Under the pieces are notes generated by a model. It ran no database searches and was not told the origin of the DNA. It worked only from the letters and a program-made list of their open reading frames with translations. A stretch of DNA of 5,543 nucleotides from Burkholderiales bacterium (GTDB lineage: Bacteria; Pseudomonadota; Gammaproteobacteria; Burkholderiales; Burkholderiaceae_C), in NCBI GenBank assembly GCA_005789685.1, contig SXXD01000228.1, forward strand, positions 1-5,543, read 5' to 3'. Shown here one piece after another: positions 1 through 5,543 of this stretch; position 1 is the stretch's first letter, and the number at the start of each line of letters is the position of its first letter. A program made the translations under genes and the position numbers.

Positions 1-1
1 A

Positions 2-799
2 GCCAATCAGCACATGTTGCAAGATTTGGCGCTTGCCAAAATGAAGCCCGAAATTTACTGGAACATGTTGCAAACTGCCGAACAAGTTGCCAAGCGTTAC
101 AAAATTTCACGTGATCGCATGGACGAATACGGTGCTGGCAGTCAACAAAAAGCATGCGCGGCCCAAGCTGCCGGTCTTTTCAATGACGAAATTGCCCCCA
201 TCACAGTGTCGGCTGGTGTCATCGATAAAGTCATGGGCCTCATGACCAAGCAAGTCAGCGTGAGCGTCGACGAAGGTTTGCGTGAAGGCACCACCATCGA
301 AGCTATTTCTGGCTTGCGTTCTGCACTACCAGGTGGTTTGATCTCTGCGGGCAATGCCAGTCAATTCTCTGACGGCGCAGGTGCTTGCGTCTTGATGGAC
401 GAAAAGTTGGCAGAGCAGCGTGGCTTGAAACCCATTGGGCGTTTCTTAGGCTTTGCTGTTGCTGGTTGCGAACCCGATGAAATGGGCATTGGCCCTGTGT
501 ATGCAGTGCCAAAAGCATTGGCTCGCTTGGGACTGAAGGTTTCCGACATTGACTTGTGGGAGCTGAACGAAGCCTTCGCAGTTCAAGTCTTGTATTGCCG
601 TGACACCTTGGGCATTCCACCCGATCGCCTTAACGTCAATGGCGGCGCCATTGCAGTGGGGCACCCCTATGGCGTCAGCGGCCAGCGTTTAACCGGGCAT
701 GCATTGATTGAAGGCAAGCGCCGTGGCGCCAAGCGTGTCGCCGTCACCATGTGCATTGGCGGCGGCATGGGTGCTTGCGGCATTTTCGAAGTACTCTGA
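2..799 (+). CDS. Thiolase family protein (acetyl-CoA acyltransferase), 5'-truncated by window edge
   Basis: This is the C-terminal 265 residues of a thiolase, which cleaves 3-ketoacyl-CoA with CoA to give acetyl-CoA and a shortened acyl-CoA in the cytoplasm. The frame is open through the left edge, beginning A-N-Q-H-M, so the ATG at 14 is internal and not the start. Full-length thiolases are about 390-400 residues, so roughly 130 are missing, including the nucleophilic cysteine near residue 90. The visible C-terminal half is intact. It has the NEAFA motif (codons from 566), the [14 protein letters not shown] block with the catalytic His at 662-664, and the CIGGGMG block with the second catalytic Cys at 752-754, close to the C-terminus. 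The internal [12 protein letters not shown] stretch is also typical. Degradative 3-ketoacyl-CoA thiolase is favoured over biosynthetic acetoacetyl-CoA thiolase because of the acyl-CoA dehydrogenase next door, but sequence alone does not settle this. A candidate terminator follows the stop. Confidence 0.93.
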   Translation, partial: ANQHMLQDLALAKMKPEIYWNMLQTAEQVAKRYKISRDRMDEYGAGSQQKACAAQAAGLFNDEIAPITVSAGVIDKVMGLMTKQVSVSVDEGLREGTTIEAISGLRSALPGGLISAGNASQFSDGAGACVLMDEKLAEQRGLKPIGRFLGFAVAGCEPDEMGIGPVYAVPKALARLGLKVSDIDLWELNEAFAVQVLYCRDTLGIPPDRLNVNGGAIAVGHPYGVSGQRLTGHALIEGKRRGAKRVAVTMCIGGGMGACGIFEVL

Positions 800-816
800 A
801 TTTAAACTTCATTGAC

Positions 817-853
817 AACGGGCGTCCCGCTAATCATGCAGGTCGCCCGTTTT
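817..853 (+). terminator. Candidate rho-independent terminator after the thiolase
   Basis: An 8-bp perfect inverted repeat (AACGGGCG at 817-824, CGCCCGTT at 844-851) encloses a 19-base loop. The right arm runs into TTTT (850-853) followed by AATT. The stem is GC-rich and sits 17 bases after the thiolase stop, where a terminator is expected. The T-run is short and the loop is long, so termination may be weak. On the reverse strand the hairpin is not followed by a T-run, so it would act only for + strand transcription. If real, it separates the thiolase transcript from the acyl-CoA dehydrogenase operon. Confidence 0.6.
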
Positions 854-872
854 AATTGGGACATCCACTGAC

Positions 873-2723
873 ATGAGCCTTCGGTCAACTTTAGATTTTT
901 TGCTGTTCGACTGGTTGGAAGTATCGAGCCTGCAGCAACGCGAACGATTCTCTGATCACAGTCGAGAAACTTTTGACGCCGTGCTTGACACCTGCGAGCG
1001 CATCGCCAAAGAAAAATACGCACCTTTCAATCGTTTGGTGGATACCGAAGAACCACGCTTCGATGGTGAGAAAGTCATTCTTCCTCAAGCTACGCACGAC
1101 GCCCAAAAAGCCTATGCAGAATCGGGCATGCTCAGTGCATCTCAAGATTACGACATTGGCGGCATGCAGTTGCCTTATACGGTAGAGGCTGCAGCCAATT
1201 CATTTTTTGGCATGGCCTCGGTCAGTATGGGCTCTGGCCTGTTAACGGTTGGCAATGCCAATTTGCTCATGGCGCATGGGTCTGAGCTGCAGCGCCAAGT
1301 GTTTGCATTGAATGAGTTTTCTGGCAGGTGGTCTGGCACCATGTGCTTGTCTGAACCTCAAGCGGGTTCGTCACTCAGTGATGTCATGACCCGAGCTACA
1401 CCAGACGGTGATGCCTTCGCTTCTGACCCCTTGGGTGCACGCTATCGGCTTAAGGGAAACAAAATGTGGATCTCTGCCGGAGATCACGAGCTGACTGAAA
1501 ACATCGTCCATTTGGTATTGGCCAAGATCCCTGATGCCGATGGCAAATTAATTCCTGGCGTTCGCGGTATTTCGCTTTTCATTGTGCCGAAGAAATTGGT
1601 TAACGAAAAAGCAGAACTGACTGGCGTTCGAAACGATGTTGCCTTAGCAGGCTTGAATCACAAGTGTGGATGGCGCGGCACGACCAACACCTTGCTCAAT
1701 TTTGGTGAAGGCAAATTCAAAGTTCAAACAGACAACACAGCCAGTGATGGCAGTGGTGCAGTGGGTTATTTGGTGGGCGAGCCAGGACGTGGATTAAGTT
1801 ACATGTTCCACATGATGAACGAAGCACGCATTGGCGTTGGCATGGCCGCCACCATGTTGGGCATGGCCGGCTATGAAGCCAGCTTGGAATATGCCAAAAA
1901 TCGGCCCCAAGGTCGTCCCGTAGCGGGTGGCTCACAAAAAGTTGTGAAAGACGCCGCACAAGCTCAGGTTCGGATCATTGAGCATGCCGACATCAAGCGC
2001 ATGTTGTTGGCTCAAAAGTCTTACAGTGAAGGTGCCTTAGCGCTTGAGTTGTATTGCGCTAAATTGGTAGACGAACAACACACCGGAGACGCCGTTGCAG
2101 CCGATGAAGCAAGGCTGTTGTTGGAAGTATTGACACCCATCGCCAAGAGTTGGCCCAGCGAATGGTGTCTTGAAGCCAATAGCCTAGCCATTCAAATTCA
2201 TGGTGGCTATGGCTACACCCGCGACTTTCCCGTTGAGCAGTATTGGCGCGACAACCGATTGAACATGATTCATGAAGGCACACATGGCATTCAGGGCATG
2301 GACTTGCTGGGACGCAAAGTTTTAATGGAAGAGGGCAGAGGCGTGCATCTGCTTGGAGCTCGCATGCGCGAGACAGCCGACAAGGCCATGGCATTTGCAG
2401 ATTTGGCAGAAGATGCGAAGGCACTGAATACAGCTTTGCAAAAAGTCATTGCGGCCACTCAAATGGCCTGGTCTTCAGGGCAACCCCAGGAAGCACTGGC
2501 CAACGCTGTACCGTACTTACAAGCGTTTGGGCATCTTGTGTTGGCTTGGATTTGGCTAGATGTCAGTGCTTCATGCAGAGGCGCACAGACGCCTGCTCAA
2601 ACGGGTCGTCAGGCTGCTTCTAAGTTTTTCTACCATTACGAATTGCCCAAAATTGATGCATGGTTGCAAGTGGTCAGCAACCGCGACATGACCTGTGCCA
2701 ATTTGGCAGAGGATGCTTTCTAA
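873..2723 (+). CDS. Acyl-CoA dehydrogenase, long form with extra C-terminal domain
   Basis: This 616-residue flavoprotein should convert an acyl-CoA to the trans-2-enoyl-CoA, passing electrons from FAD to an electron-transfer flavoprotein. Family features in order: an N-terminal helical region (about 1-150); the MCLSEPQAGSS segment (157-167) that lines the flavin and substrate site; a middle beta domain with KMWISAGDHE (197-206); and a helical C-terminal domain with NEARIG (316-321) and QIHGGYGYTRDFPVEQYWRD (441-460). The putative catalytic Glu468 lies in IHEGTHGIQ (466-474), where many relatives have Tyr instead of His467. Residues from about 490 to 616 form the additional C-terminal domain typical of the ~600-residue subfamily, which includes DmdC (methylmercaptopropionyl-CoA dehydrogenase) and mycobacterial FadE5; classical enzymes are ~380-400 residues. 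The ATG at 873 is supported by the N-terminus I recall for Burkholderiales relatives (MxLRSTLDFLLFDWL). Its ribosome site is poor: GGGA at 858-861 lies 11 bases upstream. Chain-length preference cannot be read from the sequence. Confidence 0.93.
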   Translation: MSLRSTLDFLLFDWLEVSSLQQRERFSDHSRETFDAVLDTCERIAKEKYAPFNRLVDTEEPRFDGEKVILPQATHDAQKAYAESGMLSASQDYDIGGMQLPYTVEAAANSFFGMASVSMGSGLLTVGNANLLMAHGSELQRQVFALNEFSGRWSGTMCLSEPQAGSSLSDVMTRATPDGDAFASDPLGARYRLKGNKMWISAGDHELTENIVHLVLAKIPDADGKLIPGVRGISLFIVPKKLVNEKAELTGVRNDVALAGLNHKCGWRGTTNTLLNFGEGKFKVQTDNTASDGSGAVGYLVGEPGRGLSYMFHMMNEARIGVGMAATMLGMAGYEASLEYAKNRPQGRPVAGGSQKVVKDAAQAQVRIIEHADIKRMLLAQKSYSEGALALELYCAKLVDEQHTGDAVAADEARLLLEVLTPIAKSWPSEWCLEANSLAIQIHGGYGYTRDFPVEQYWRDNRLNMIHEGTHGIQGMDLLGRKVLMEEGRGVHLLGARMRETADKAMAFADLAEDAKALNTALQKVIAATQMAWSSGQPQEALANAVPYLQAFGHLVLAWIWLDVSASCRGAQTPAQTGRQAASKFFYHYELPKIDAWLQVVSNRDMTCANLAEDAF

Positions 2724-2743
2724 TTTTCGAATTTACTTTTTAC

Positions 2744-2749
2744 AAAGGA
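2744..2749 (+). promoter_or_regulatory. Ribosome binding site that fixes the SDR start
   Basis: AAAGGA lies 6 bases before the ATG at 2756, a good Shine-Dalgarno spacing. An in-frame ATG at 2660 would add 32 residues, but it overlaps the end of the dehydrogenase gene by 64 bases and encodes a prefix unlike SDR N-termini. The later start is therefore chosen. Confidence 0.8.
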
Positions 2750-2755
2750 CAGAAC

Positions 2756-3547
2756 ATGACACGCACCGTCAAACAACTATTCGATTTAACAGGTCAGACT
2801 GCGCTGGTCACTGGTGGATCACGGGGTCTTGGGCTCCAGATGGCTCATGCCCTCGGTGAAGCCGGCGCAAGATTGATGTTGAGTTCGCGCAAGGCCTCTG
2901 ACTTAGAAGAGGCAGTGGCCGAACTCAAAGCTGCAGGCATTGAGGCTGATAACATTGCCGCCGATTGTGGGAAAGAAGAGGACATTCGCCGCTTGGCCCA
3001 TGAAACAGTTCAAAAATTAGGCCGCGTTGACATTTTGCTGAACAACGCCGGCGCATCATGGGGTGCCGCAGCCGAAGTTCACCCAGTTTCAGCTTGGGAC
3101 AAAGTGATGAATTTGAATGTTCGTGGTTATTTTATTTTGGCGCAAGAGGTTGCCAACCTGTCCATGATTCCCAACCGACATGGCCGAATTTTGAACGTTG
3201 CGTCCATAGCTGGCTTGGCAGGCAACCCGCCCGAGATGCAAACCATTGCCTACAACACGTCCAAGGGTGCTGTGGTGAACTTTACCAAAGCGCTAGCCGG
3301 CGAGTGGGGTAAATACGGCATCACGGTCAACGCCATTTGTCCTGGTTTTTTCCCCAGCAAAATGACTTACGGCTTGCTCGAAAAATTGGGTGCAGAGAAC
3401 ATGGCCAGCCACGCGCCACTTTTGCGCTTGGGTGACAATGAAGACCTGAAGGGTCTGACGCTTTTGTATGCCAGCGATGCCGGCAAACACATTACCGGAC
3501 AGTGGTTGGCCGTTGACGGTGGCGTGAGCGCCATCATTGGCGGGTAA
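2756..3547 (+). CDS. SDR-family oxidoreductase (FabG-like classical short-chain dehydrogenase)
   Basis: This 263-residue classical SDR is a cytoplasmic NAD(P)-dependent enzyme that interconverts a hydroxyl and a keto group. The Rossmann dinucleotide motif TGGSRGLG is at 19-26, followed by an SSRK segment (43-46) whose Arg/Lys after strand beta2 suggests NADP(H) preference. Asp70 is placed to contact adenine, and NNAG is at 96-99. The catalytic tetrad is complete: Asn121 (NVRG), Ser150 (NVASIAG), Tyr166 and Lys170 (YNTSK). The PG segment (196-197) and a C-terminal DGG (254-256) are also typical. Length is normal for the family. It begins 32 bases after the dehydrogenase stop and ends 8 bases before the thioesterase start, consistent with one transcript. 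In this context it may act on 3-hydroxyacyl-CoA or a related alcohol, in place of or beside a FadB-type dehydrogenase. A 3-ketoacyl reductase or a sugar-alcohol dehydrogenase remains possible, because SDR sequence predicts substrate poorly. Confidence 0.92.
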   Translation: MTRTVKQLFDLTGQTALVTGGSRGLGLQMAHALGEAGARLMLSSRKASDLEEAVAELKAAGIEADNIAADCGKEEDIRRLAHETVQKLGRVDILLNNAGASWGAAAEVHPVSAWDKVMNLNVRGYFILAQEVANLSMIPNRHGRILNVASIAGLAGNPPEMQTIAYNTSKGAVVNFTKALAGEWGKYGITVNAICPGFFPSKMTYGLLEKLGAENMASHAPLLRLGDNEDLKGLTLLYASDAGKHITGQWLAVDGGVSAIIGG

Positions 3548-3549
3548 GG
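3546..3549 (+). promoter_or_regulatory. Ribosome binding site overlapping the SDR stop codon
   Basis: AAGG begins inside the SDR stop codon (TAA at 3545-3547) and lies 6 bases before the thioesterase ATG at 3556. A ribosome finishing the SDR would cover this site, which suggests translational coupling of the two genes. Confidence 0.55.
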
Positions 3550-3555
3550 TACTGC

Positions 3556-3984
3556 ATGAGCATTCCATTTGGTGTCCACATCCCATTTGTGGATAACCTC
3601 GGCTTCACACTTGAAAAGTTTGAGAACGGCACGTCTGAGTTGTATTACAGCCCGCGATCTGAGCATCTCAACTCCTTTGACATTACCCATGGCGGCGCGG
3701 TCATGACACTGCTTGATGTTGTGATGGCTACCGCTGCTCGCAGTGTTGAGCAAGACATGGGCGTGGTCACCATTGAAATGAAGACGAGTTTCATGCGACC
3801 CGCCAAAGCCAACGAAGGCGAGCACTTGGTGGCCAAAGGTTTGCTGCTGCACAGAACCAAAACCATGGCCTTTACCGATGGCAAGGTCTATGACGCCGCC
3901 GGACAACTGTGTGCGCATGCCACAGGTACTTTCAAATATGTCAAGCGAACGCCGTCGGTCACATCCCCCATTTCAACTGATTAG
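3556..3984 (+). CDS. PaaI-family hotdog-fold thioesterase
   Basis: This 142-residue protein has the size and features of the PaaI/4HBT hotdog superfamily, whose members hydrolyse acyl- or aryl-CoA thioesters to free acid and CoA, usually as tetramers. The central hotdog helix carries the hallmark THGGAVMTLLDVVMATAAR (44-62). HGG is at 45-47, and Asp54 is in the position of the catalytic acid of the PaaI group. The strand TIEMKTSFMRPA (72-83) and the late strand ATGTFKYV (122-129) complete the fold. There is no signal peptide or extra domain; the last dozen residues look like a flexible tail. It lies 8 bases after the SDR and 12 before the oxidoreductase gene. A reasonable inference is a housekeeping role, freeing CoA from dead-end or overloaded acyl-CoA intermediates. 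The actual substrate is unknown: linkage to phenylacetate degradation is not supported, because no other paa gene is visible. Confidence 0.9.
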   Translation: MSIPFGVHIPFVDNLGFTLEKFENGTSELYYSPRSEHLNSFDITHGGAVMTLLDVVMATAARSVEQDMGVVTIEMKTSFMRPAKANEGEHLVAKGLLLHRTKTMAFTDGKVYDAAGQLCAHATGTFKYVKRTPSVTSPISTD

Positions 3985-3996
3985 AAAGAAATCAAC

Positions 3997-5013
3997 ATGC
4001 CTACCAATCACGCCATCGTTTTAGACAATCGCCCTGAAGCTGAAGTCTCACCTTCCAACTTCAAAATGATCACTGCAGAAACGCCTGCATTGCAAGATGG
4101 GCAAGTCTTGGTTAAAAACCATTACCTCAGCCTCGACCCTTACATGCGCGGCCGTATGAACGCAGGCAAAAATTATGCCCAACCTCAGCCTCTGGGTGAA
4201 CCCATGATTGGCGGCACAGTGGGCGAAGTGGCCGAAAGCAAAAATGCAAAGTTCAAGGTGGGTCAAACCGTCCAATGCATGGGCGGTTGGCAAGCATACA
4301 GCCTGATCAATGCAGATGTGCCTGGCGCACTTAAGCATGTCAACGCTGAAAAAATCTCAATGAGCCATTACCTTGGCGCAGTGGGCATGCCTGGTGTCAC
4401 AGCTTGGTATGGACTGAACAAAATCATTCAAGCCAAACCGGGTGCCACTGTGACTGTCAGTGCTGCCAGCGGAGCGGTGGGCAGTGCCTATGGTGCATTG
4501 GCCAAAGCGCGTGGTTTTCGAGTGGTGGGCATTGCCGGTGGCAAGGCCAAATGCGATTACGTTATCAACGAGTTGGGCTTTGATGCCTGCATTGATTACA
4601 AAGCGCACACGGATTACATCTCCTTGTCCAAAGCATTGCGCGATGCATGTCCCAATGGCATCGACGGTCATTTTGAAAATGTAGGCGGCATGGTGCTAGA
4701 TGCCGTCATGTTGCGTGCCAATGATTTTTCTCGCATTGCTGTGTGCGGCATGATTGCTGGCTACAACGGTGAACCCTTGGCCATGACCAACCCCACCCTG
4801 ATTTTGAAGAGCCGCATGACCATTGAGGGCTTCATTGTGAGTGAGCACATGGAAGTTTGGCCTGAAGCCTTGGCTGAATTGGCTGAGCTGATTGCCAGCG
4901 GCAAGTTCAATCCTAGACAAACCATTGCACAAGGTTTAGCGTCTGCACCTGAAGCTTTCATGGGTTTGCTCAAAGGCCATAACTTTGGCAAGCAAGTGGT
5001 CAAGTTGATTTAA
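3997..5013 (+). CDS. NADP-dependent oxidoreductase, CurA/PTGR-like MDR superfamily
   Basis: This 338-residue zinc-independent medium-chain dehydrogenase/reductase belongs to the group of E. coli CurA (curcumin reductase), mammalian prostaglandin reductase (leukotriene B4 12-hydroxydehydrogenase) and plant double-bond reductases. These enzymes reduce the C=C bond of alpha,beta-unsaturated ketones and aldehydes with NADPH. The N-terminal GroES-like domain contains the signature YLSLDPYMRGRM (43-54). GMPGVTAWYGL (130-140) leads into the Rossmann domain, with the nucleotide loop SAASGAVGS (155-163) and GIAGGKAKCDY (178-188), where Lys183/Lys185 are candidates for contacting the NADP phosphate. 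GFDACIDYK (194-202) and DGHFENVGG (223-231) are further family blocks. Zinc-ligand motifs of alcohol dehydrogenases are absent. The start is supported by a purine-rich AGAAAGAA at 3983-3990, a weak ribosome site 6 bases before the ATG. In the operon it could reduce enone or enal products. It is not the AcuI-type acryloyl-CoA reductase, which is a different MDR branch. Confidence 0.92.
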   Translation: MPTNHAIVLDNRPEAEVSPSNFKMITAETPALQDGQVLVKNHYLSLDPYMRGRMNAGKNYAQPQPLGEPMIGGTVGEVAESKNAKFKVGQTVQCMGGWQAYSLINADVPGALKHVNAEKISMSHYLGAVGMPGVTAWYGLNKIIQAKPGATVTVSAASGAVGSAYGALAKARGFRVVGIAGGKAKCDYVINELGFDACIDYKAHTDYISLSKALRDACPNGIDGHFENVGGMVLDAVMLRANDFSRIAVCGMIAGYNGEPLAMTNPTLILKSRMTIEGFIVSEHMEVWPEALAELAELIASGKFNPRQTIAQGLASAPEAFMGLLKGHNFGKQVVKLI

Positions 5014-5032
5014 CTTTGCCAGCCATTTAAAT

Positions 5033-5036
5033 AGGA
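5033..5036 (+). promoter_or_regulatory. Ribosome binding site of the GST-like gene
   Basis: AGGA lies 6 bases before the ATG at 5043, inside a 29-base gap. This supports the chosen start and continued translation from an upstream transcript. Confidence 0.7.
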
Positions 5037-5042
5037 ATTGCC

Positions 5043-5543
5043 ATGAGCCAACTGATCCTGCACCACTATCCAACATCGCCTTTTGCTGAAAAAATTCGTT
5101 TGATTTTTGGCTATAAAAAGCTAGCCTGGCAAAGCGTGATCATTCCTAGGATCATGCCTAAACCAGACCTGACGGCACTCACAGGCGGCTATCGACGCAC
5201 CCCTGTTTTGCAAATTGGTGCAGACATTTATTGCGATACTGCTTTGATTGCCGATGTACTTGAAAAGATAGCACCAACACCCAGCCTGTATCCATCGCCG
5301 GTCAATGGTGCATCTCGAATTGTGGCGCAATGGGCAGACAGCCAAGTTTTCTCGGCTGCCATGGCCTACAACTTTCAGCCTGCGGGCATTGCAGATGTGT
5401 TTGCGGGTGTGCCTGAAGAAGCCATTCAAGCCTTTGTGGCAGACCGCGCTGCAATGCGAGGGGGTGCCCCGCGCATGGCCATTGGAGAAGGGACAAGCAC
5501 GTACAAAAGCCAGTTGCGACGTTTGTCTGACATGCTCACAGAG
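5043..5543 (+). CDS. Glutathione S-transferase family protein, 3'-truncated by window edge
   Basis: The first 167 residues are visible and the frame stays open to the last base; relatives would be expected to run beyond 200 residues, so the C-terminal helical domain is cut. The N-terminus has the thioredoxin-fold pattern of GSTs: a first strand and turn LILHHYPTSPFAEKIR (4-19), with Tyr9 and Ser12 as candidate thiol-activating residues, then the cis-proline segment RRTPVLQIG (51-59, Pro54). After that comes CDTALIADVLE (64-74), where canonical GSTs have a Glu/Gln-Ser pair that binds the gamma-glutamyl end of glutathione; here the pair is Asp65-Thr66. Residues from about 90 begin the all-helical domain. 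Members conjugate glutathione to electrophiles or act as isomerases or thiol reductases. Placement 29 bases after an enone reductase suggests handling of reactive products, but glutathione use is inferred only from the fold. Confidence 0.88.
   Translation, partial: MSQLILHHYPTSPFAEKIRLIFGYKKLAWQSVIIPRIMPKPDLTALTGGYRRTPVLQIGADIYCDTALIADVLEKIAPTPSLYPSPVNGASRIVAQWADSQVFSAAMAYNFQPAGIADVFAGVPEEAIQAFVADRAAMRGGAPRMAIGEGTSTYKSQLRRLSDMLTE

Noticed and set aside
812..840. Consensus -35 hexamer TTGACA at 812-817 as a sigma-70 promoter
   Set aside because: At 16-18 bases spacing there is no recognisable -10 element (CATGCA and neighbours). TAATCA at 831 is only 13 bases away. It also overlaps the terminator-like stem, so it is not called as a promoter.
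2059..2424. 121-codon minus-strand open frame inside the acyl-CoA dehydrogenase gene
   Set aside because: The translation is rich in Cys, Leu and Arg, as expected for the complement of a coding frame, and it overlaps the conserved catalytic region of the + strand gene. I treat it as a shadow.
2660..2755. Upstream ATG giving a 295-residue SDR
   Set aside because: The extra 32 residues do not resemble an SDR N-terminus and overlap the preceding gene by 64 bases. The ATG at 2756 has a well-spaced AAAGGA.
3367..3918. 183-codon open frame on the minus strand across the SDR/thioesterase junction
   Set aside because: It lies wholly opposite two genes with clear family motifs, its translation is low-complexity and resembles no family I know, and no ribosome site or promoter is evident. 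Antisense frames of this size are common in codon-biased DNA.
3556..3984. Assigning the hotdog thioesterase to phenylacetate degradation as PaaI proper
   Set aside because: Only the family fold and HGG/Asp motif are shared. No other phenylacetate gene is visible, and PaaI-type annotation is broad, so no gene symbol is given.
4986..5021. Inverted repeats around the oxidoreductase stop (TGGCAA/TTGCCA and AAGTT/AACTT)
   Set aside because: Arms are only 5-6 bases, AT-rich or widely spaced, and no T-run follows. This is not a credible terminator, and the next gene has a good ribosome site 29 bases after the stop.
5137..5154. TGATC...GATCA inverted repeat around CCTAGG inside the GST gene
   Set aside because: The arms are 5 bases within a coding region whose protein sequence is typical for the family. 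This is explained by chance.
1..5543. Mobile elements, CRISPR, tRNA/rRNA, toxin-antitoxin or phage genes
   Set aside because: I looked for direct repeats, transposase or integrase motifs, RNA-like intergenic blocks and small accessory genes. All gaps are 73 bases or less and all genes are ordinary metabolic enzymes with similar base composition.

Overview
The window is ordinary, densely coding bacterial chromosome. Six genes all lie on the + strand with short gaps, and they encode fatty-acyl-CoA or related acyl-CoA metabolism. Moderate GC content (around half, judged by eye), the protein style and the gene order suggest a betaproteobacterium of the order Burkholderiales, most likely Comamonadaceae (a Limnohabitans- or Rhodoferax-like lineage). 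That placement is recognition from memory and was not checked by a search.

Layout: (1) 2-799 is the C-terminal two thirds of a thiolase (acetyl-CoA acyltransferase), cut by the left edge. (2) 800-872 is a 73-base gap with a GC-rich hairpin followed by a short T-run, a plausible rho-independent terminator. (3) 873-2723 is a 616-residue acyl-CoA dehydrogenase of the long subfamily with an extra C-terminal domain. (4) 2756-3547 is a short-chain dehydrogenase/reductase (SDR). (5) 3556-3984 is a PaaI-type hotdog thioesterase. (6) 3997-5013 is a zinc-independent, CurA/PTGR-like NADPH-dependent oxidoreductase of the MDR superfamily. (7) 5043 to the right edge is a glutathione S-transferase-family protein, cut by the edge.

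Gaps between genes 3 to 7 are 32, 8, 12 and 29 bases, with no convincing terminator between them, so they probably form one operon starting near 873. Read together, the genes could provide oxidation of an acyl-CoA (dehydrogenase), a 3-hydroxyacyl or alcohol redox step (SDR), thiolytic cleavage (thiolase), release of stalled acyl-CoAs (thioesterase), and reduction of conjugated enones or detoxification of reactive electrophiles (MDR reductase and GST). No enoyl-CoA hydratase or acyl-CoA ligase is visible, so the pathway is incomplete here and the substrate is unknown.

I found no RNA genes, mobile elements, CRISPR arrays, long repeats or signs of recent transfer. There is no strong candidate for an undescribed system. 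The points most worth checking are the identity of the acyl-CoA substrate, the grouping of an enone reductase and a GST with acyl-CoA oxidation, and a few non-canonical active-site residues.
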